64,000 nt of DNA, from NCBI GenBank assembly GCA_900548405.1, contig UNSJ01000004.1, positions 4,045 through 68,044 on the forward strand. Direction: 5' to 3'. The notes beneath the pieces were generated by a model. The model saw only the letters and a program-made list of their open reading frames with translations. It made no database searches and was not told the DNA's origin. The position numbers were made by a program, and so were the translations under genes. This DNA comes from Candidatus Gastranaerophilales bacterium (GTDB taxonomy: Bacteria > Cyanobacteriota > Vampirovibrionia > Gastranaerophilales > Gastranaerophilaceae). Every line of letters begins with the position of its first letter. Position 1 is the first letter of the stretch. This document shows, piece by piece, positions 25,539 through 33,788 of this stretch.

Positions 25539-26609
25539 ATGTTTAATCTGTCAAATCTTTTTGATTTAGGAAGAAACTTGTATGCTCTGCCTTCTTATAA
25601 TGACAGAAGCGGTAAGGCTCTTATGCCTTTAAGGTACTTTTTTGAACTTACATACCGCTGCAATCTTCAATGCCCTTACTGCTATGTAGGATGCGACCGT
25701 AACAAGGAGGAACTTACTACACAAGAATGGTTTAATCTGATTGATCAAATTCCGTTTTATTCTTTTGTTACTCTTGTCGGCGGAGAACCATTGATAAGAA
25801 AAGATTTTATTGATATTTTGATGAGGACATCAAAGAAAACTTTAGGTAAGCTTAATGTTGTTTCTAACGGAATTTTGATTAATGATGAAATTATTGATGC
25901 TTTTATCAAAAGTAATATGATGCTTTTATCTGTTTCACTTGACGGATACGGAAAAAATCATGACATCAATCGCGCAAAAGAAGGAATATGGGATAAAATT
26001 ATGGATAATTTTGATAATATGAATTCCCGTAATAAGCGTCCTATGGTTGATATTAAAACTATTGTTCTTGAAAATAATCTTGATGATTTAGTCAAACTTT
26101 ATAAGATGTGCGATGAGAAAAATTTTAATTTCTTATCAATATCTTTTTTAAGAAATAATAACTTAAAGCAAAATTCTGTTTTGTTTGACGGTTTTGTTCC
26201 CGAATTTAATGCTAATTACCCGATTGAAAGATATTTTGATATGGAACATTTTAAAGAAGTTTATAAAGAGTTAATGTCTTTAAGCAAAAATTCAAATGTT
26301 CAAATCAGATTTTCTCCAAAATTCGAGTATGCAAAAAATCCGATTGAAAAGATTGAAGAATTTTTTAATACTCCTGCTGACAAGCCGGTTTCTGAAATTT
26401 ATAAGCCTTGCATGTATCCGTATTCAAATATGATGATTACTCCTGCGGGAGATGTTTATCCTTGCCTTTCTCAAAAAATAGGAAATGTTAAGGATATGAA
26501 AATAAAGGAGGTATTTAACCTCCCTCATTACAGATGTTTCAGAAAAAATTTGAAAGCTGCAAAAGTTTTTGGCGCCTGCCAGATGTGCTGCGAACTTTCA
26601 GTTAAATAA
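25539..26609 (+). CDS. Radical SAM/SPASM-domain protein
   Basis: The 356-residue protein has the radical SAM cluster motif C41-x3-C45-x2-C48 in YRCNLQCPYCYVGC, LVGGEPLIR (GGE) near 82 and SVSLDG near 130. The C-terminal SPASM-type region has Cys in CMYPYSNM, GDVYPCLSQKIGN and FGACQMCC for auxiliary clusters. Family members modify peptides or proteins or mature enzymes. No obvious peptide substrate gene is adjacent. AGGAGG inside the end of the ZIP gene serves as its ribosome binding site. It is the last gene before the gutted prepilin gene and phage island. Confidence 0.85.
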   Translation: MFNLSNLFDLGRNLYALPSYNDRSGKALMPLRYFFELTYRCNLQCPYCYVGCDRNKEELTTQEWFNLIDQIPFYSFVTLVGGEPLIRKDFIDILMRTSKKTLGKLNVVSNGILINDEIIDAFIKSNMMLLSVSLDGYGKNHDINRAKEGIWDKIMDNFDNMNSRNKRPMVDIKTIVLENNLDDLVKLYKMCDEKNFNFLSISFLRNNNLKQNSVLFDGFVPEFNANYPIERYFDMEHFKEVYKELMSLSKNSNVQIRFSPKFEYAKNPIEKIEEFFNTPADKPVSEIYKPCMYPYSNMMITPAGDVYPCLSQKIGNVKDMKIKEVFNLPHYRCFRKNLKAAKVFGACQMCCELSVK

Positions 26610-26611
26610 TT

Positions 26612-26768
26612 CTATTTATGCAGATTTTTGAAAAAGTCTTTATCCGATGATGCCTTATATGCACAGGTAAAACCGTTTGCGCCTGTTGTACCTGTTTTGC
26701 TGCAATAATTTTCAGGATTTCCGCTCCAGGTGTTTGAGGTTGTTCCTTCTTCGCCCATTGGCAGATGC
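26612..26768 (-). pseudogene. 3' remnant of a prepilin-like gene
   Basis: Read on the minus strand, an open frame encodes about 50 residues from LPMGEEG through NYCSKTGTTGANGFTC to FFKNLHK and a TAG. NYCSKTGT and the later Cys match the prepilin A tail (RCSKTGTGYWCS). Everything upstream (signal, helix, middle domain) is missing. Directly beyond the break lies a copy of the prepilin A upstream sequence (26769-26791, 22 of 23 bases identical to 19867-19889) with TTAACA in place of TTGACA. So an internal deletion joined promoter remnant to C-terminus. Confidence 0.75.
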
Positions 26769-26937
26769 TATTACGGAAGTTTTGTTAAGAGAGTGAACCA
26801 TGAAAACATGGATATGGCACCATGAGTATGTAAGCGTGGACTTTTCAAATTTTACAGATAAGTTATACTAAGAATGTGGTTAAGGTTCACGCCCAAGATG
26901 GCCAAATTGTTTACCACAAGGGTTAGGGGATAGTAGT
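26769..26937. other. Intergenic junction between prepilin remnant and phage island
   Basis: Bases 26769-26791 match the prepilin A promoter region. The remaining 145 bases up to the ATG at 26938 contain no recognised gene and no convincing consensus promoter, although TTATACT occurs near 26863. GGTTAGGGGATAG precedes the first island gene. This gap is the probable left boundary of the phage-derived segment; no attachment-site duplication was identified by eye. Confidence 0.4.
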
Positions 26938-27318
26938 ATGGGATATATACACTGCTGCGGGGCGTTGCATAAAACTAAAACGTTCAAACTTATACCGCAG
27001 GAAAAGTTTATGTTGTGTGAAGTTGATTATTTATCGAAATGTCCTGTTTGCGGACATACGGTAGTTCAACTAACAAGAATAGATAATGATGATAATATTT
27101 CTGTTGTCAGAAAAGTTAATAAAAAAGCAAAAGAATTTCTGACAAAACTGAAAAATAAAATTTTATACGAAATTCGTCCGATTAATTACAGTAAAACTAA
27201 TTGTGGGAAGTTTTATCTTAATTATAACGAATTTGGTGTAAAAAAACGATGTTACTCAAATTTGAGCACATTAAAAATGGGACTTACTGAAAATAAATAT
27301 TTAAAAATTAATCCTTAA
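26938..27318 (+). CDS. Hypothetical zinc-ribbon-like phage protein, 126 aa
   Basis: The protein has Cys pairs at the N-terminus (HCCG) and C-P-V-C-G-H near residue 36, which could form a zinc ribbon with an earlier Cys. The rest is Lys-rich and basic (KKAKEFLTKLKNKILYEI). It is the first gene of the phage-type island and is followed by a terminator. Such small zinc-binding proteins are frequent in tailed phages; the function is not known. Confidence 0.55.
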   Translation: MGYIHCCGALHKTKTFKLIPQEKFMLCEVDYLSKCPVCGHTVVQLTRIDNDDNISVVRKVNKKAKEFLTKLKNKILYEIRPINYSKTNCGKFYLNYNEFGVKKRCYSNLSTLKMGLTENKYLKINP

Positions 27319-27335
27319 ATTATCTTACTCTCTCT

Positions 27336-27363
27336 GGGAGGAATTTTCCTCCCGCCTTTTTTT
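27336..27363 (+). terminator. Rho-independent terminator
   Basis: The stem GGGAGGAA / TTCCTCCC has a 2-base loop and is followed by GCC and seven T. It separates the zinc-ribbon gene from the HTH regulator gene. Confidence 0.85.
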
Positions 27364-27441
27364 CAGCGGAATTATTATGAAAGCAGTAAAAGTATTTTTT
27401 AGTATGCTAAATGTAAATTTTAAGTAAAGGGAATTAAGCAG

Positions 27442-27702
27442 ATGACACTATCTCCAAAGGAAATTGAAGTATTGACTTTGGTTGCTATGGGTTATTCAGA
27501 TAAGCAAATCGGAGTGGATTTAAAGATAGCTTACGGTACGGTAAGAAACCATATCGACAGAGCTGTTTTAAAGCTTAATGCACAGAATAGAACTCATGCA
27601 GCTATGATTTATAAATTGATGAATAAAGATTGGTTAGAGGAATTTTATGAAGAGAATAATAATACATTGGACCGCAGGAACTTATTATCCAAGCGAATAT
27701 GA
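27442..27702 (+). CDS. Small LuxR/GerE-type HTH regulator
   Basis: The 86-residue protein consists of a GerE/LuxR DNA-binding domain: LSPKEIEVLTLVAMGYSDKQIGVDLKIAYGTVRNHIDRAVLKLNAQNRTHAAMIY is the canonical tetrahelical motif. It has no sensor or receiver domain. It has AAGGGAA upstream. Its 3' end overlaps the amidase gene by 56 bp in another frame, so the two are translationally linked. In the island it probably controls late gene transcription, by analogy with small phage regulators of this type. Confidence 0.8.
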   Translation: MTLSPKEIEVLTLVAMGYSDKQIGVDLKIAYGTVRNHIDRAVLKLNAQNRTHAAMIYKLMNKDWLEEFYEENNNTLDRRNLLSKRI

Positions 27703-28138
27703 AAAGGAACATTATCATTTTCTTGTTGATAAAGATGGAAAAGTACATAAGGGAAAATTTGCTCCCGAATGTAATGAAGTTTGCAGGGTTGGGAAATATG
27801 CTGCTCATACAGGCGGCGGTAATACAGGAAGTATAGGAGTTGCAATTTGCGCAATGGCAGGATTCAAAAATAAGAATTCTGCTGGTAATTATCCTATTAC
27901 AAAAAAGCAGTTTGAAAGCACTATGGAGCTTTGTGCACAGCTTTCAAAACAATATTCTATTGATATACTTCCGCAAAATGTAATGACACATTACGAATTT
28001 GGTATCAAGAACCCGAAAACTACGTCAGCTGGAAAAATTGATATCATACATATCCCTCCTTATTCTTGGGTTTCAAAAGATGAGGCGGGAAGCTTTATAC
28101 GTTCAAAAATTAAATGGTACAAATTAAAGGAAAATTAA
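27647..28138 (+). CDS. N-acetylmuramoyl-L-alanine amidase, phage endolysin type
   Basis: The 163-residue protein fits the zinc amidase_2 fold: IIIHWTAGTY with zinc ligand H7, AAHTGGGNTGSIGVAI near 50-65, VMTHYEFG (second His ligand near 125) and GKIDIIHIPPYSW. It cleaves the bond between MurNAc and the stem peptide for phage release or tail entry. No signal peptide is present. GAGGAA precedes the ATG, which lies within the HTH gene. It heads the structural gene run. Confidence 0.85.
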   Translation: MKRIIIHWTAGTYYPSEYEKEHYHFLVDKDGKVHKGKFAPECNEVCRVGKYAAHTGGGNTGSIGVAICAMAGFKNKNSAGNYPITKKQFESTMELCAQLSKQYSIDILPQNVMTHYEFGIKNPKTTSAGKIDIIHIPPYSWVSKDEAGSFIRSKIKWYKLKEN

Positions 28139-28140
28139 TT

Positions 28141-29649
28141 ATGGAAGTTGCTTATTACAATTTATCGGGCGGTATTAACCAAGCGCTTACCAAGACAGAG
28201 CTTGGAATTGATACTAAAAAAGTTTACTGGGCCGATTCCGAAAATGTGGAAATTTTTCAAAACAGAGGTGTCGTAAAGCAAAAAGGCAACACTTTGTTTT
28301 ATCAAATGGATGAGGAGATTACAGGAATATCAGAAATGACTTCTTATGACAGGAGCAAACTGGTTATTACTACAATATCCGGAAAAATATATATTTACGA
28401 TGACAGCCACGCAAAATTATCACTGGTTGATAAAACGCTTACAGGCAAAAATCCTTCATTCATAAGTTTTTTAAACGGTATACTTGTCATAACGGAAAGC
28501 GATGGATTATTTTATATTAAAAATAACGCATCGTACGATGTCGTTGAATGTAATTTAAAAGATCTTGAGGATAATATTATTACAGATGCTGTAATTACTG
28601 TCTTTAAAGGACGCGTATGGGCAGCATCGGGAGCTACTTTATATTATTCTGCGCTTGGTACATATAACGATTTTACTACTGATGACGATGCCGGTTATAT
28701 TAATGAATTTCACACTGATACGGGCTCTATTACAGCTTTGAAACCATACAAAGATTATCTTGCTATTTATAAAAAGAACAGCGTTTATCTTTTAACAGGT
28801 ACAAGTCCCGATGACTTTGCAATTGTGCCTTTTGCAAATAAGGGTGCTTATGGAAATAATTCAATAGTAAACGTTGATAACAAACAATATTTTTTAAGCA
28901 ACGGTATATATGCTCTTGAACAGGTTGGTGAACTTAACCAAATACAGCTCGGAAGCGAAATATCCCAAAAGATTAAACAAGAGTTTAACAGTTTTGGTGA
29001 TTTGAAAAAGGCTTTTTGTCTGCATTACGAAAACAAAAATCAGATATGGTATTTCTTTCCTTATATTGATGAAAGTTATTATCATATTGTTTGGATTAAC
29101 GACTATGTTAACAAGTCCTGGTATAAACGTATAATTCCACAGAATATAAAAACAGCCTGTCTTTATAACGGGTATATTTATACGGCTGATAATCAGGGCA
29201 TTATTTATAAAGAAGATTTCGGAACCACATTTAACGGCGAGGCTGTTAAATTTATGTGGAAATCTCCGTTTTTGGCAATTAACTCTCCGCATCACAGAAA
29301 AATGATTGATGAATTTTACTTTTTACTGGATACGGAACAGGATAATAATTTTGATTTCTCTGTATACAAGGATTATGACAGTGAATATTCGGATGACAGT
29401 GAAAAGATTTATTCAATTCATCAGGACCATATGATTTGGGGTGATGATACAGACGAGGTAACAGAACAATGTATGTGGACTCCTGATGATGCCTCAGTAC
29501 CTGTGTGGTCTATAAATAAAGATACTATGGAAAAAGCTGAGATTTCAGAATCCAACTATTCTGTCCAGCTTTGTGTATCAGGAGAAGAAATTACGCAATC
29601 CTGTGCGATTATAGGTCTGCAATTCAGAGAAATTTACAACGATGACTAA
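28141..29649 (+). CDS. Phage structural protein, probable tail or DNA-stabilisation protein
   Basis: The start ATG at 28141 (MEVAYYNLSGG) follows AAAGGAAAA and lies 2 bp after the amidase stop, giving 502 residues. The opening NLSGGINQALTKTEL followed by WADSENVEIFQNRGVVKQKGN, and repeated beta-rich blades (GRVWAASGATLYYSALG, KPYKDYLAIYKKNSVYLLTGTSPDDF), are typical of podovirus head-completion or tail-tube-adjacent beta-propeller proteins such as P22 gp10. The exact tail role is inferred. It lies immediately before the capsid gene. Confidence 0.6.
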   Translation: MEVAYYNLSGGINQALTKTELGIDTKKVYWADSENVEIFQNRGVVKQKGNTLFYQMDEEITGISEMTSYDRSKLVITTISGKIYIYDDSHAKLSLVDKTLTGKNPSFISFLNGILVITESDGLFYIKNNASYDVVECNLKDLEDNIITDAVITVFKGRVWAASGATLYYSALGTYNDFTTDDDAGYINEFHTDTGSITALKPYKDYLAIYKKNSVYLLTGTSPDDFAIVPFANKGAYGNNSIVNVDNKQYFLSNGIYALEQVGELNQIQLGSEISQKIKQEFNSFGDLKKAFCLHYENKNQIWYFFPYIDESYYHIVWINDYVNKSWYKRIIPQNIKTACLYNGYIYTADNQGIIYKEDFGTTFNGEAVKFMWKSPFLAINSPHHRKMIDEFYFLLDTEQDNNFDFSVYKDYDSEYSDDSEKIYSIHQDHMIWGDDTDEVTEQCMWTPDDASVPVWSINKDTMEKAEISESNYSVQLCVSGEEITQSCAIIGLQFREIYNDD

Positions 29650-29697
29650 AGCACCACTTACATAAAATATACATTAAAAAAAGAAAGGAAAATCAAA

Positions 29698-30588
29698 ATG
29701 ACAGAAAATGCTTACTCAGCTTTTATCCCTGAAATTTGGAGTCAGAAATTAAACAATATTCTTGAAAAAGAATGTGTTATGCTTCAATGTGTTAACAGAA
29801 ATTATGAAGGTGAAATTAAAAATCAAGGTGATAAAGTAAAAATTATTACTCCTGCTGATGTTACTATTTCAACTCTAGGTACAACCAATATTACTTATAG
29901 CGAATTGGAACCGACAGCAGCAGAGCTGGTTATTGACCAGAAAAAATTCTTTGCATTTAAAATTAATGATGTTGCTCAAGTTCAAGCTAATACAGATATT
30001 ATGGAAGCACATCTTAAAAATGCTAAAAAAGCTATCGAACAAGTTCAAGATGCTTATTTATTATCACAACATGCTAATGTTGCGGCAGGTAATATTGTAG
30101 GTACTGATGCAGCTCCTGTCACTTTAGACAAGACAACTATTTACTCACAATTCGTTCAGCTTGCTCTATGTTTGAAAAACTCAGATGCTGTTTCTGCAAC
30201 AGTTCGTCCTTGGGTAGTTATCAACCCTACTATTGAATCTTATCTTCTTCAAAGTTCAGAATTCATCGGTGCTCACAATGTAGCTGATGAAACTTTAAGA
30301 GAAGGTGCAATCGGCAGAATTGCAGGCATGGATGTTCTTGTAAGTACAAACTTGACTGCGGTTAACGGTAAATACTATGTACTTGCGGGTACAAACGAAG
30401 CTATTACTTTTGCTTCTCAATTAGCTAAAATTGAAAGCTTAAGAGATAAAGATTCATTCTCTGATTTGATTAGAGGCTTATATTTATACGGTGCAAAAAC
30501 TGTTCAGCCAAAAGCACTGGCTAAAATGGTTGTTAGTGCAGAATCAACTGTTGATTCAGATACTGACACCGATACAGACGGACACTAG
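29698..30588 (+). CDS. Phage major capsid protein, P22-coat-like
   Basis: The 296-residue protein starts ENAYSAFIPEIWSQKLN and continues NRNYEGEIKNQGDKVKIITPADVTIS, LVIDQKKFFAFKINDVAQVQ and GRIAGMDVLVSTNL, the pattern of P22-coat/HK97-fold major capsid proteins. It forms the shell of the head. AAAGAAAGG precedes the ATG. It ends in an acidic Asp-Thr repeat tail (DSDTDTDTDG) that is not typical. A strong terminator follows, so it may be expressed at high level apart from downstream genes. Confidence 0.85.
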   Translation: MTENAYSAFIPEIWSQKLNNILEKECVMLQCVNRNYEGEIKNQGDKVKIITPADVTISTLGTTNITYSELEPTAAELVIDQKKFFAFKINDVAQVQANTDIMEAHLKNAKKAIEQVQDAYLLSQHANVAAGNIVGTDAAPVTLDKTTIYSQFVQLALCLKNSDAVSATVRPWVVINPTIESYLLQSSEFIGAHNVADETLREGAIGRIAGMDVLVSTNLTAVNGKYYVLAGTNEAITFASQLAKIESLRDKDSFSDLIRGLYLYGAKTVQPKALAKMVVSAESTVDSDTDTDTDGH

Positions 30589-30599
30589 TAACCCCTATA

Positions 30600-30640
30600 A
30601 ATGTATCTTCGGATAAGTTGTTTCCGAAGATACATTTTTG
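30600..30640 (+). terminator. Strong terminator after capsid gene
   Basis: A 14-bp stem (AATGTATCTTCGGA / TCCGAAGATACATT) is followed by TTTT, just after the capsid stop codon. Confidence 0.85.
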
Positions 30641-30660
30641 AAAAATAAAAGGAAATTATA

Positions 30661-30897
30661 ATGTTTAGTAAATTAAAAGTTAAAATTAAGGAGCTTGCCA
30701 AAACTGCTGTTAAGCTTGCAGAAGAAAAACTAGGTAGCAATAAAGGCAAAGAAAAAAAAGAAATGGCAATCAATTTTGTTGTTTCTAATATTCCTGTACC
30801 GGCTCCTTTTAAACCCGCAGTAAAGTTGTTTTTGTCTGCATTCATAGATGAATCAATTGAATTTGCGGTTGAATACATGAATAAGGAGGTCTTATGA
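30661..30897 (+). CDS. Small phage protein, 78 aa, unknown
   Basis: The protein is basic at the N-terminus (KLKVKIKELAKTAVKLAEEKLGSNKGKEKKE) and more hydrophobic in the second half (FVVSNIPVPAPFKPAVKLFLSAFIDESIEFAVEY). It resembles small phage head-associated or holin-like proteins in size, but it lacks a clear membrane span. AAAGGAAA precedes the ATG. Its stop overlaps the start of the scaffold gene (ATGA), implying coupling. Confidence 0.5.
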   Translation: MFSKLKVKIKELAKTAVKLAEEKLGSNKGKEKKEMAINFVVSNIPVPAPFKPAVKLFLSAFIDESIEFAVEYMNKEVL

Positions 30898-31514
30898 ATC
30901 CCGAAGAATTACAAAAACTTTCATCCGCTGCCGATATTCAACAGGCAGTACCACAAGCTGCAATGCCTATGAAAGAAGAAAGTTCAATCAAACAGCAGGC
31001 AGCAAATGATATTAATATAATTCAAAATCTCGTTCAGTCAGGTGTAATGAGCTCTGAACAAGGATATAATTTGATGAATTATGTAACTCAAAAGGCGTTT
31101 GAAAAGTATAGTACACAACAACAAGATGCTCAGATCCCGCCTGATGTTTCGCCTTATATGTTAGAAAATGATGAATTTTTTAACAAAGAAGGAAGAACAG
31201 ATGTTTTGAATTATTTAAAAAATTCAAATACTGCTTTTGATAAGGATGAAATCGCAAAAATCTCTGCAATGATTGAGAATATTGAGAAAACTGCTGTTGC
31301 AAGATATTTGCGAGAACTTGATCACGAAAAAACATTAAATAACGAAAATGAATCCGCAAAACAAAAATTGCGTGCAAATGCGCAAAAAGCTGTTTCTGAC
31401 GGAAATAAAAATATGGTTTTTACCCGTGACCAAATCGGCAAAATGAGTGGTGCTGAATTTGCTAAAAATGAACGTATGATTATGGATCAGCTAAGAAAAG
31501 GGCTTATCCGTTAG
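30894..31514 (+). CDS. Probable phage scaffolding protein
   Basis: The 206-residue protein is Gln/Asn-rich and mostly helical (residues 1-100). It ends in FTRDQIGKMSGAEFAKNERMIMDQLRKGLIR, a positively charged C-terminal helix-turn-helix end typical of scaffolding proteins that bind coat subunits. The predicted role is directing capsid assembly. AAGGAGG precedes the ATG. In most tailed phages the scaffold gene precedes the coat gene; here it follows it, after one small gene. Confidence 0.65.
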   Translation: MNPEELQKLSSAADIQQAVPQAAMPMKEESSIKQQAANDINIIQNLVQSGVMSSEQGYNLMNYVTQKAFEKYSTQQQDAQIPPDVSPYMLENDEFFNKEGRTDVLNYLKNSNTAFDKDEIAKISAMIENIEKTAVARYLRELDHEKTLNNENESAKQKLRANAQKAVSDGNKNMVFTRDQIGKMSGAEFAKNERMIMDQLRKGLIR

Positions 31515-31533
31515 CAATTTCAAATCTTTGAGA

Positions 31534-31560
31534 GAACAGCTTTTTTAAGCTGTTCTTCCT
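31534..31560 (+). terminator. Terminator-like hairpin after scaffold gene
   Basis: GAACAGCTT and AAGCTGTTC pair around TTTT. The following sequence is only moderately T-rich (TTCCTC), so it may be weak or act as an RNA processing site. Confidence 0.55.
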
Positions 31561-31583
31561 CAAGGATTTTTAAAGGAGATTTT

Positions 31584-32222
31584 ATGAACTATTTGGAACT
31601 TATTAATAAATGCCTTGTAGAATTAAACTACAAGCAGGTTGGTTCATTTTCAGAACTTACCAAAAATGACCATAAAAAATTAAAAAATATTTTAAATGTA
31701 CTAAACGCAGAAGTTTGCGGTTCTGACAGATGGAGCTTTTTGCTGAGAAAAGAAGAAATTACTCTGCCCAAAAATACTTGCGAAATTCAAAATACAATTG
31801 ACGGCAGAATAGAAACAGTTATTGTTGACGGGGCTAAATTTGATTATTATGAGGACTTTGAAAAGTTCTTTACCAATGCTCAACCGATGCAGACTTACAG
31901 TCTTTTTAACGATAAAATCTTGTTCCCTGCTTTTGATAAAAATAAAATTGTAGAAATTATTTACTACACCAAAAATCATGCAAAGAATGCTGAAGGAAAA
32001 GAAAAATATTTAATGGAAGAAGATACTGATTCTACCTTAATTCCCGAACCTTTTGCAGAGCCTGTTTTGGTTTACGGTGCATGTATGAGGCTGAAAGGAA
32101 ATCCACAACACGTGAGATTTTCTTATTGGATGAGTATGTACAGAGATGCGCTTGCAAACATGCGTTCAAGAGTTTCTGCAAGCATAGATGAAACTCCGTC
32201 AGTTAAGATGCATAGAAGATAA
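31584..32222 (+). CDS. Phage head-tail adaptor-like protein (P22 gp4 type)
   Basis: The 212-residue protein has an alpha-helical N-terminal core (LELINKCLVELNYKQVGSFSEL, KKLKNILNVLNAEV, WSFLLRKEEI) and a beta middle (PKNTCEIQ, IETVIVDG, YSLFNDKILFPAFDKNKIVEIIYYTKNH). It ends in helices (FAEPVLVYGACMRLKGNPQH, MYRDALANMRSR). This is the usual layout of adaptor or tail-accessory proteins that bind the portal of podoviruses. AAAGGAG precedes the ATG. The assignment rests on pattern resemblance and position. Confidence 0.6.
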   Translation: MNYLELINKCLVELNYKQVGSFSELTKNDHKKLKNILNVLNAEVCGSDRWSFLLRKEEITLPKNTCEIQNTIDGRIETVIVDGAKFDYYEDFEKFFTNAQPMQTYSLFNDKILFPAFDKNKIVEIIYYTKNHAKNAEGKEKYLMEEDTDSTLIPEPFAEPVLVYGACMRLKGNPQHVRFSYWMSMYRDALANMRSRVSASIDETPSVKMHRR

Positions 32223-32484
32223 GTTTCATCGGATGTGGGAGGGCGGACTTTGTCTCGCTTGCGATAGATGGTACCGTTCACAACAACAACGAAAACTCAA
32301 CGTTTACGTTGATTGTTGTTCAACTTTCGCTTGCGCTCATACCTCTGCTCGCGACACAAAAAAAACAGGAAGTTTAAAATTCATTTCCCCTCCTGTTAAG
32401 ATTTACACTAGCCGAAATATAAATAGCATGTCTATTATACAATTTTTTTCAATAAAAGACAAATTATGCTAAGAAATGTAAAGT
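32223..32484 (+). other. 262-bp gap with nested inverted repeats, candidate RNA or attenuator
   Basis: No gene with a proper start is seen. Near 32290-32335 a small hairpin (CAACGT-TT-ACGTTG) is nested in outward repeats ACAACAAC and GTTGTT. Near 32367-32400 AACAGGA pairs with TCCTGTT, with eight A before it. A stop-free frame across it has a TTG or ATG start without a ribosome site and repetitive composition, so I do not call it coding. It may be an RNA or a termination region before the terminase gene. Confidence 0.4.
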
Positions 32485-32919
32485 ATGAAACAATTAACAA
32501 ACCAACAAAAGAAATTCGTAAAAGAATATATAAAAACCCTTAACGGAGAACTTGCTGCAAAAAACGCCGGCTATAAGTCTAAAGACCTGAAAGAAATTGC
32601 CAATAATTTGTTGTCGCAGGATGCAGTTATTAAAGAAATTAATTCTCAATTAAGAACTCAAATTTTATCTTTAAGGGTAAATAAAGGATACGTAATCCAA
32701 AAATTATTGCAAATAGCTGAATTTTCACTTGAAGAAGAAGATATTTTGGACAAAGACGGATGTTTTACAGGCAAAAGAAAGCTTCGTGATACATCTGCCG
32801 GACTAAAAGCGCTTGAAAGCCTTTGCAAATATCTGGGCTTCAGTTCTAACTCCGAAGAAAAAGATTACAAGGAGGCAAAAATTATAACTATTGCAAATTT
32901 GGATGATAACAAAATATAA
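32485..32919 (+). CDS. Phage terminase small subunit
   Basis: The 144-residue protein starts LTNQQKKFVKEYIKTLNGELAAKNAGYKSKDLKEIANNLLSQDAVIKEI, the classic N-terminal helix-turn-helix of terminase small subunits (AA-x-AGY pattern). A helical oligomerisation region follows, and then an acidic/basic C-terminus. It recognises the packaging start in phage DNA and recruits the large subunit. The large-subunit gene lies 4 kb downstream (36935), not next to it as is usual. Confidence 0.8.
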   Translation: MKQLTNQQKKFVKEYIKTLNGELAAKNAGYKSKDLKEIANNLLSQDAVIKEINSQLRTQILSLRVNKGYVIQKLLQIAEFSLEEEDILDKDGCFTGKRKLRDTSAGLKALESLCKYLGFSSNSEEKDYKEAKIITIANLDDNKI

Positions 32920-32931
32920 GGAATATTAATC

Positions 32932-33282
32932 ATGAAAAATAATAATGCAGAAGAAATGCTTTTAAATAACGCTTCTTTAGAAGATTTAATAAAAATGAAA
33001 ATAGAAAAAGAGTTTATGGCAGAACTTGAAAAATCAAAGAAAGAACCTTTAAAAAAGGTTTATAAAAATATTTCTGAAGTTCCGCAGGATATTATCTTTT
33101 CTAAAAAAGCGGTTTACAGATATTTCAACAGAAATACAAAATGCGAAACCTTTATAGACGGTGTTCAGGCAGAGGCATTGATAGGAATTCAAAATAACGT
33201 AAGAGAAAAAATGCTTAAAGGTGAATTAAGTGCATTTACCACAGATGAGGCTTACGTAAAGTTTGACAAGGCAACAGTATGA
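32932..33282 (+). CDS. Hypothetical phage protein, 116 aa
   Basis: No family is recognised. The protein is Lys/Glu-rich and helical in its first 45 residues. The remainder (FSKKAVYRYFNRNTKCETFIDGVQAEALIG) could form a small globular domain. It overlaps the next gene by 4 bp (ATGA). AAGGAA precedes the ATG. In position it sits between terminase small subunit and a GNAT protein, where phage regulatory or accessory proteins are common. Confidence 0.55.
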   Translation: MKNNNAEEMLLNNASLEDLIKMKIEKEFMAELEKSKKEPLKKVYKNISEVPQDIIFSKKAVYRYFNRNTKCETFIDGVQAEALIGIQNNVREKMLKGELSAFTTDEAYVKFDKATV

Positions 33283-33788
33283 CAAAGTTTTTACCTCCGT
33301 ATGAAAAACAGGAATATCTGGAACAAGCTTTGTTTTTGTATCTGAGGTATTCCAAATTTTTGGATGATGACTATGCTCAAAGAGGAATGCCTGTTTTTGA
33401 ATACTTTAATCAGCTTATAACTTCTCTATCGCCATTTTTCTGGGTTATTACGGAAGATGACGAGGTAAGCGGCTTTGTTTATCTTGATAATCTTATAGGC
33501 GATGGTGAAAGGCTTCACAGTGCAGAGCTGACAACTTGTTTTAAAAAGAAATTCTGGGGAGATTATACAAAACGATGTGCAAGGCTCTTTTTGAATTTTT
33601 GTTTTGAACGGTTCGGATTTTATAAAATTAAAGCGCTTGTATATCCTGAAAACTCACGTGTAATAACCTTATTGAAAGATTCAGGGTTCCGTAAAGAAGC
33701 ATTATTGAAAAATGAAACCTTAAGAAATAATTCGCTTCAGGATATAGAGGTTTATTCGGTTTTTAATACCAGAAAGGCAGAAAAATGA
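33279..33788 (+). CDS. GNAT-family acetyltransferase in phage island
   Basis: The 169-residue protein has GNAT features: SGFVYLDNLI, a central acceptor strand (AELTTCFKKKFWG), ARLFLNFCFERFGFYKIKALVYPENSRVITLLKDSGFRKEALLKNE. The last block is the typical C-terminal V-x-x-x-N-x-x-S/A-x-x-L-L-x-x-x-G-F pattern. Phage GNATs may modify virion or host proteins; the substrate is unknown. It overlaps both neighbours by 4 bp, so it is fully embedded in the structural operon. Confidence 0.75.
   Translation: MTKFLPPYEKQEYLEQALFLYLRYSKFLDDDYAQRGMPVFEYFNQLITSLSPFFWVITEDDEVSGFVYLDNLIGDGERLHSAELTTCFKKKFWGDYTKRCARLFLNFCFERFGFYKIKALVYPENSRVITLLKDSGFRKEALLKNETLRNNSLQDIEVYSVFNTRKAEK

Noticed and set aside
32188-32472. 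94-codon plus-strand frame in the gap before terminase
   Set aside because: It begins inside the adaptor gene in another frame, lacks a start signal, and spans hairpin-forming non-coding sequence.
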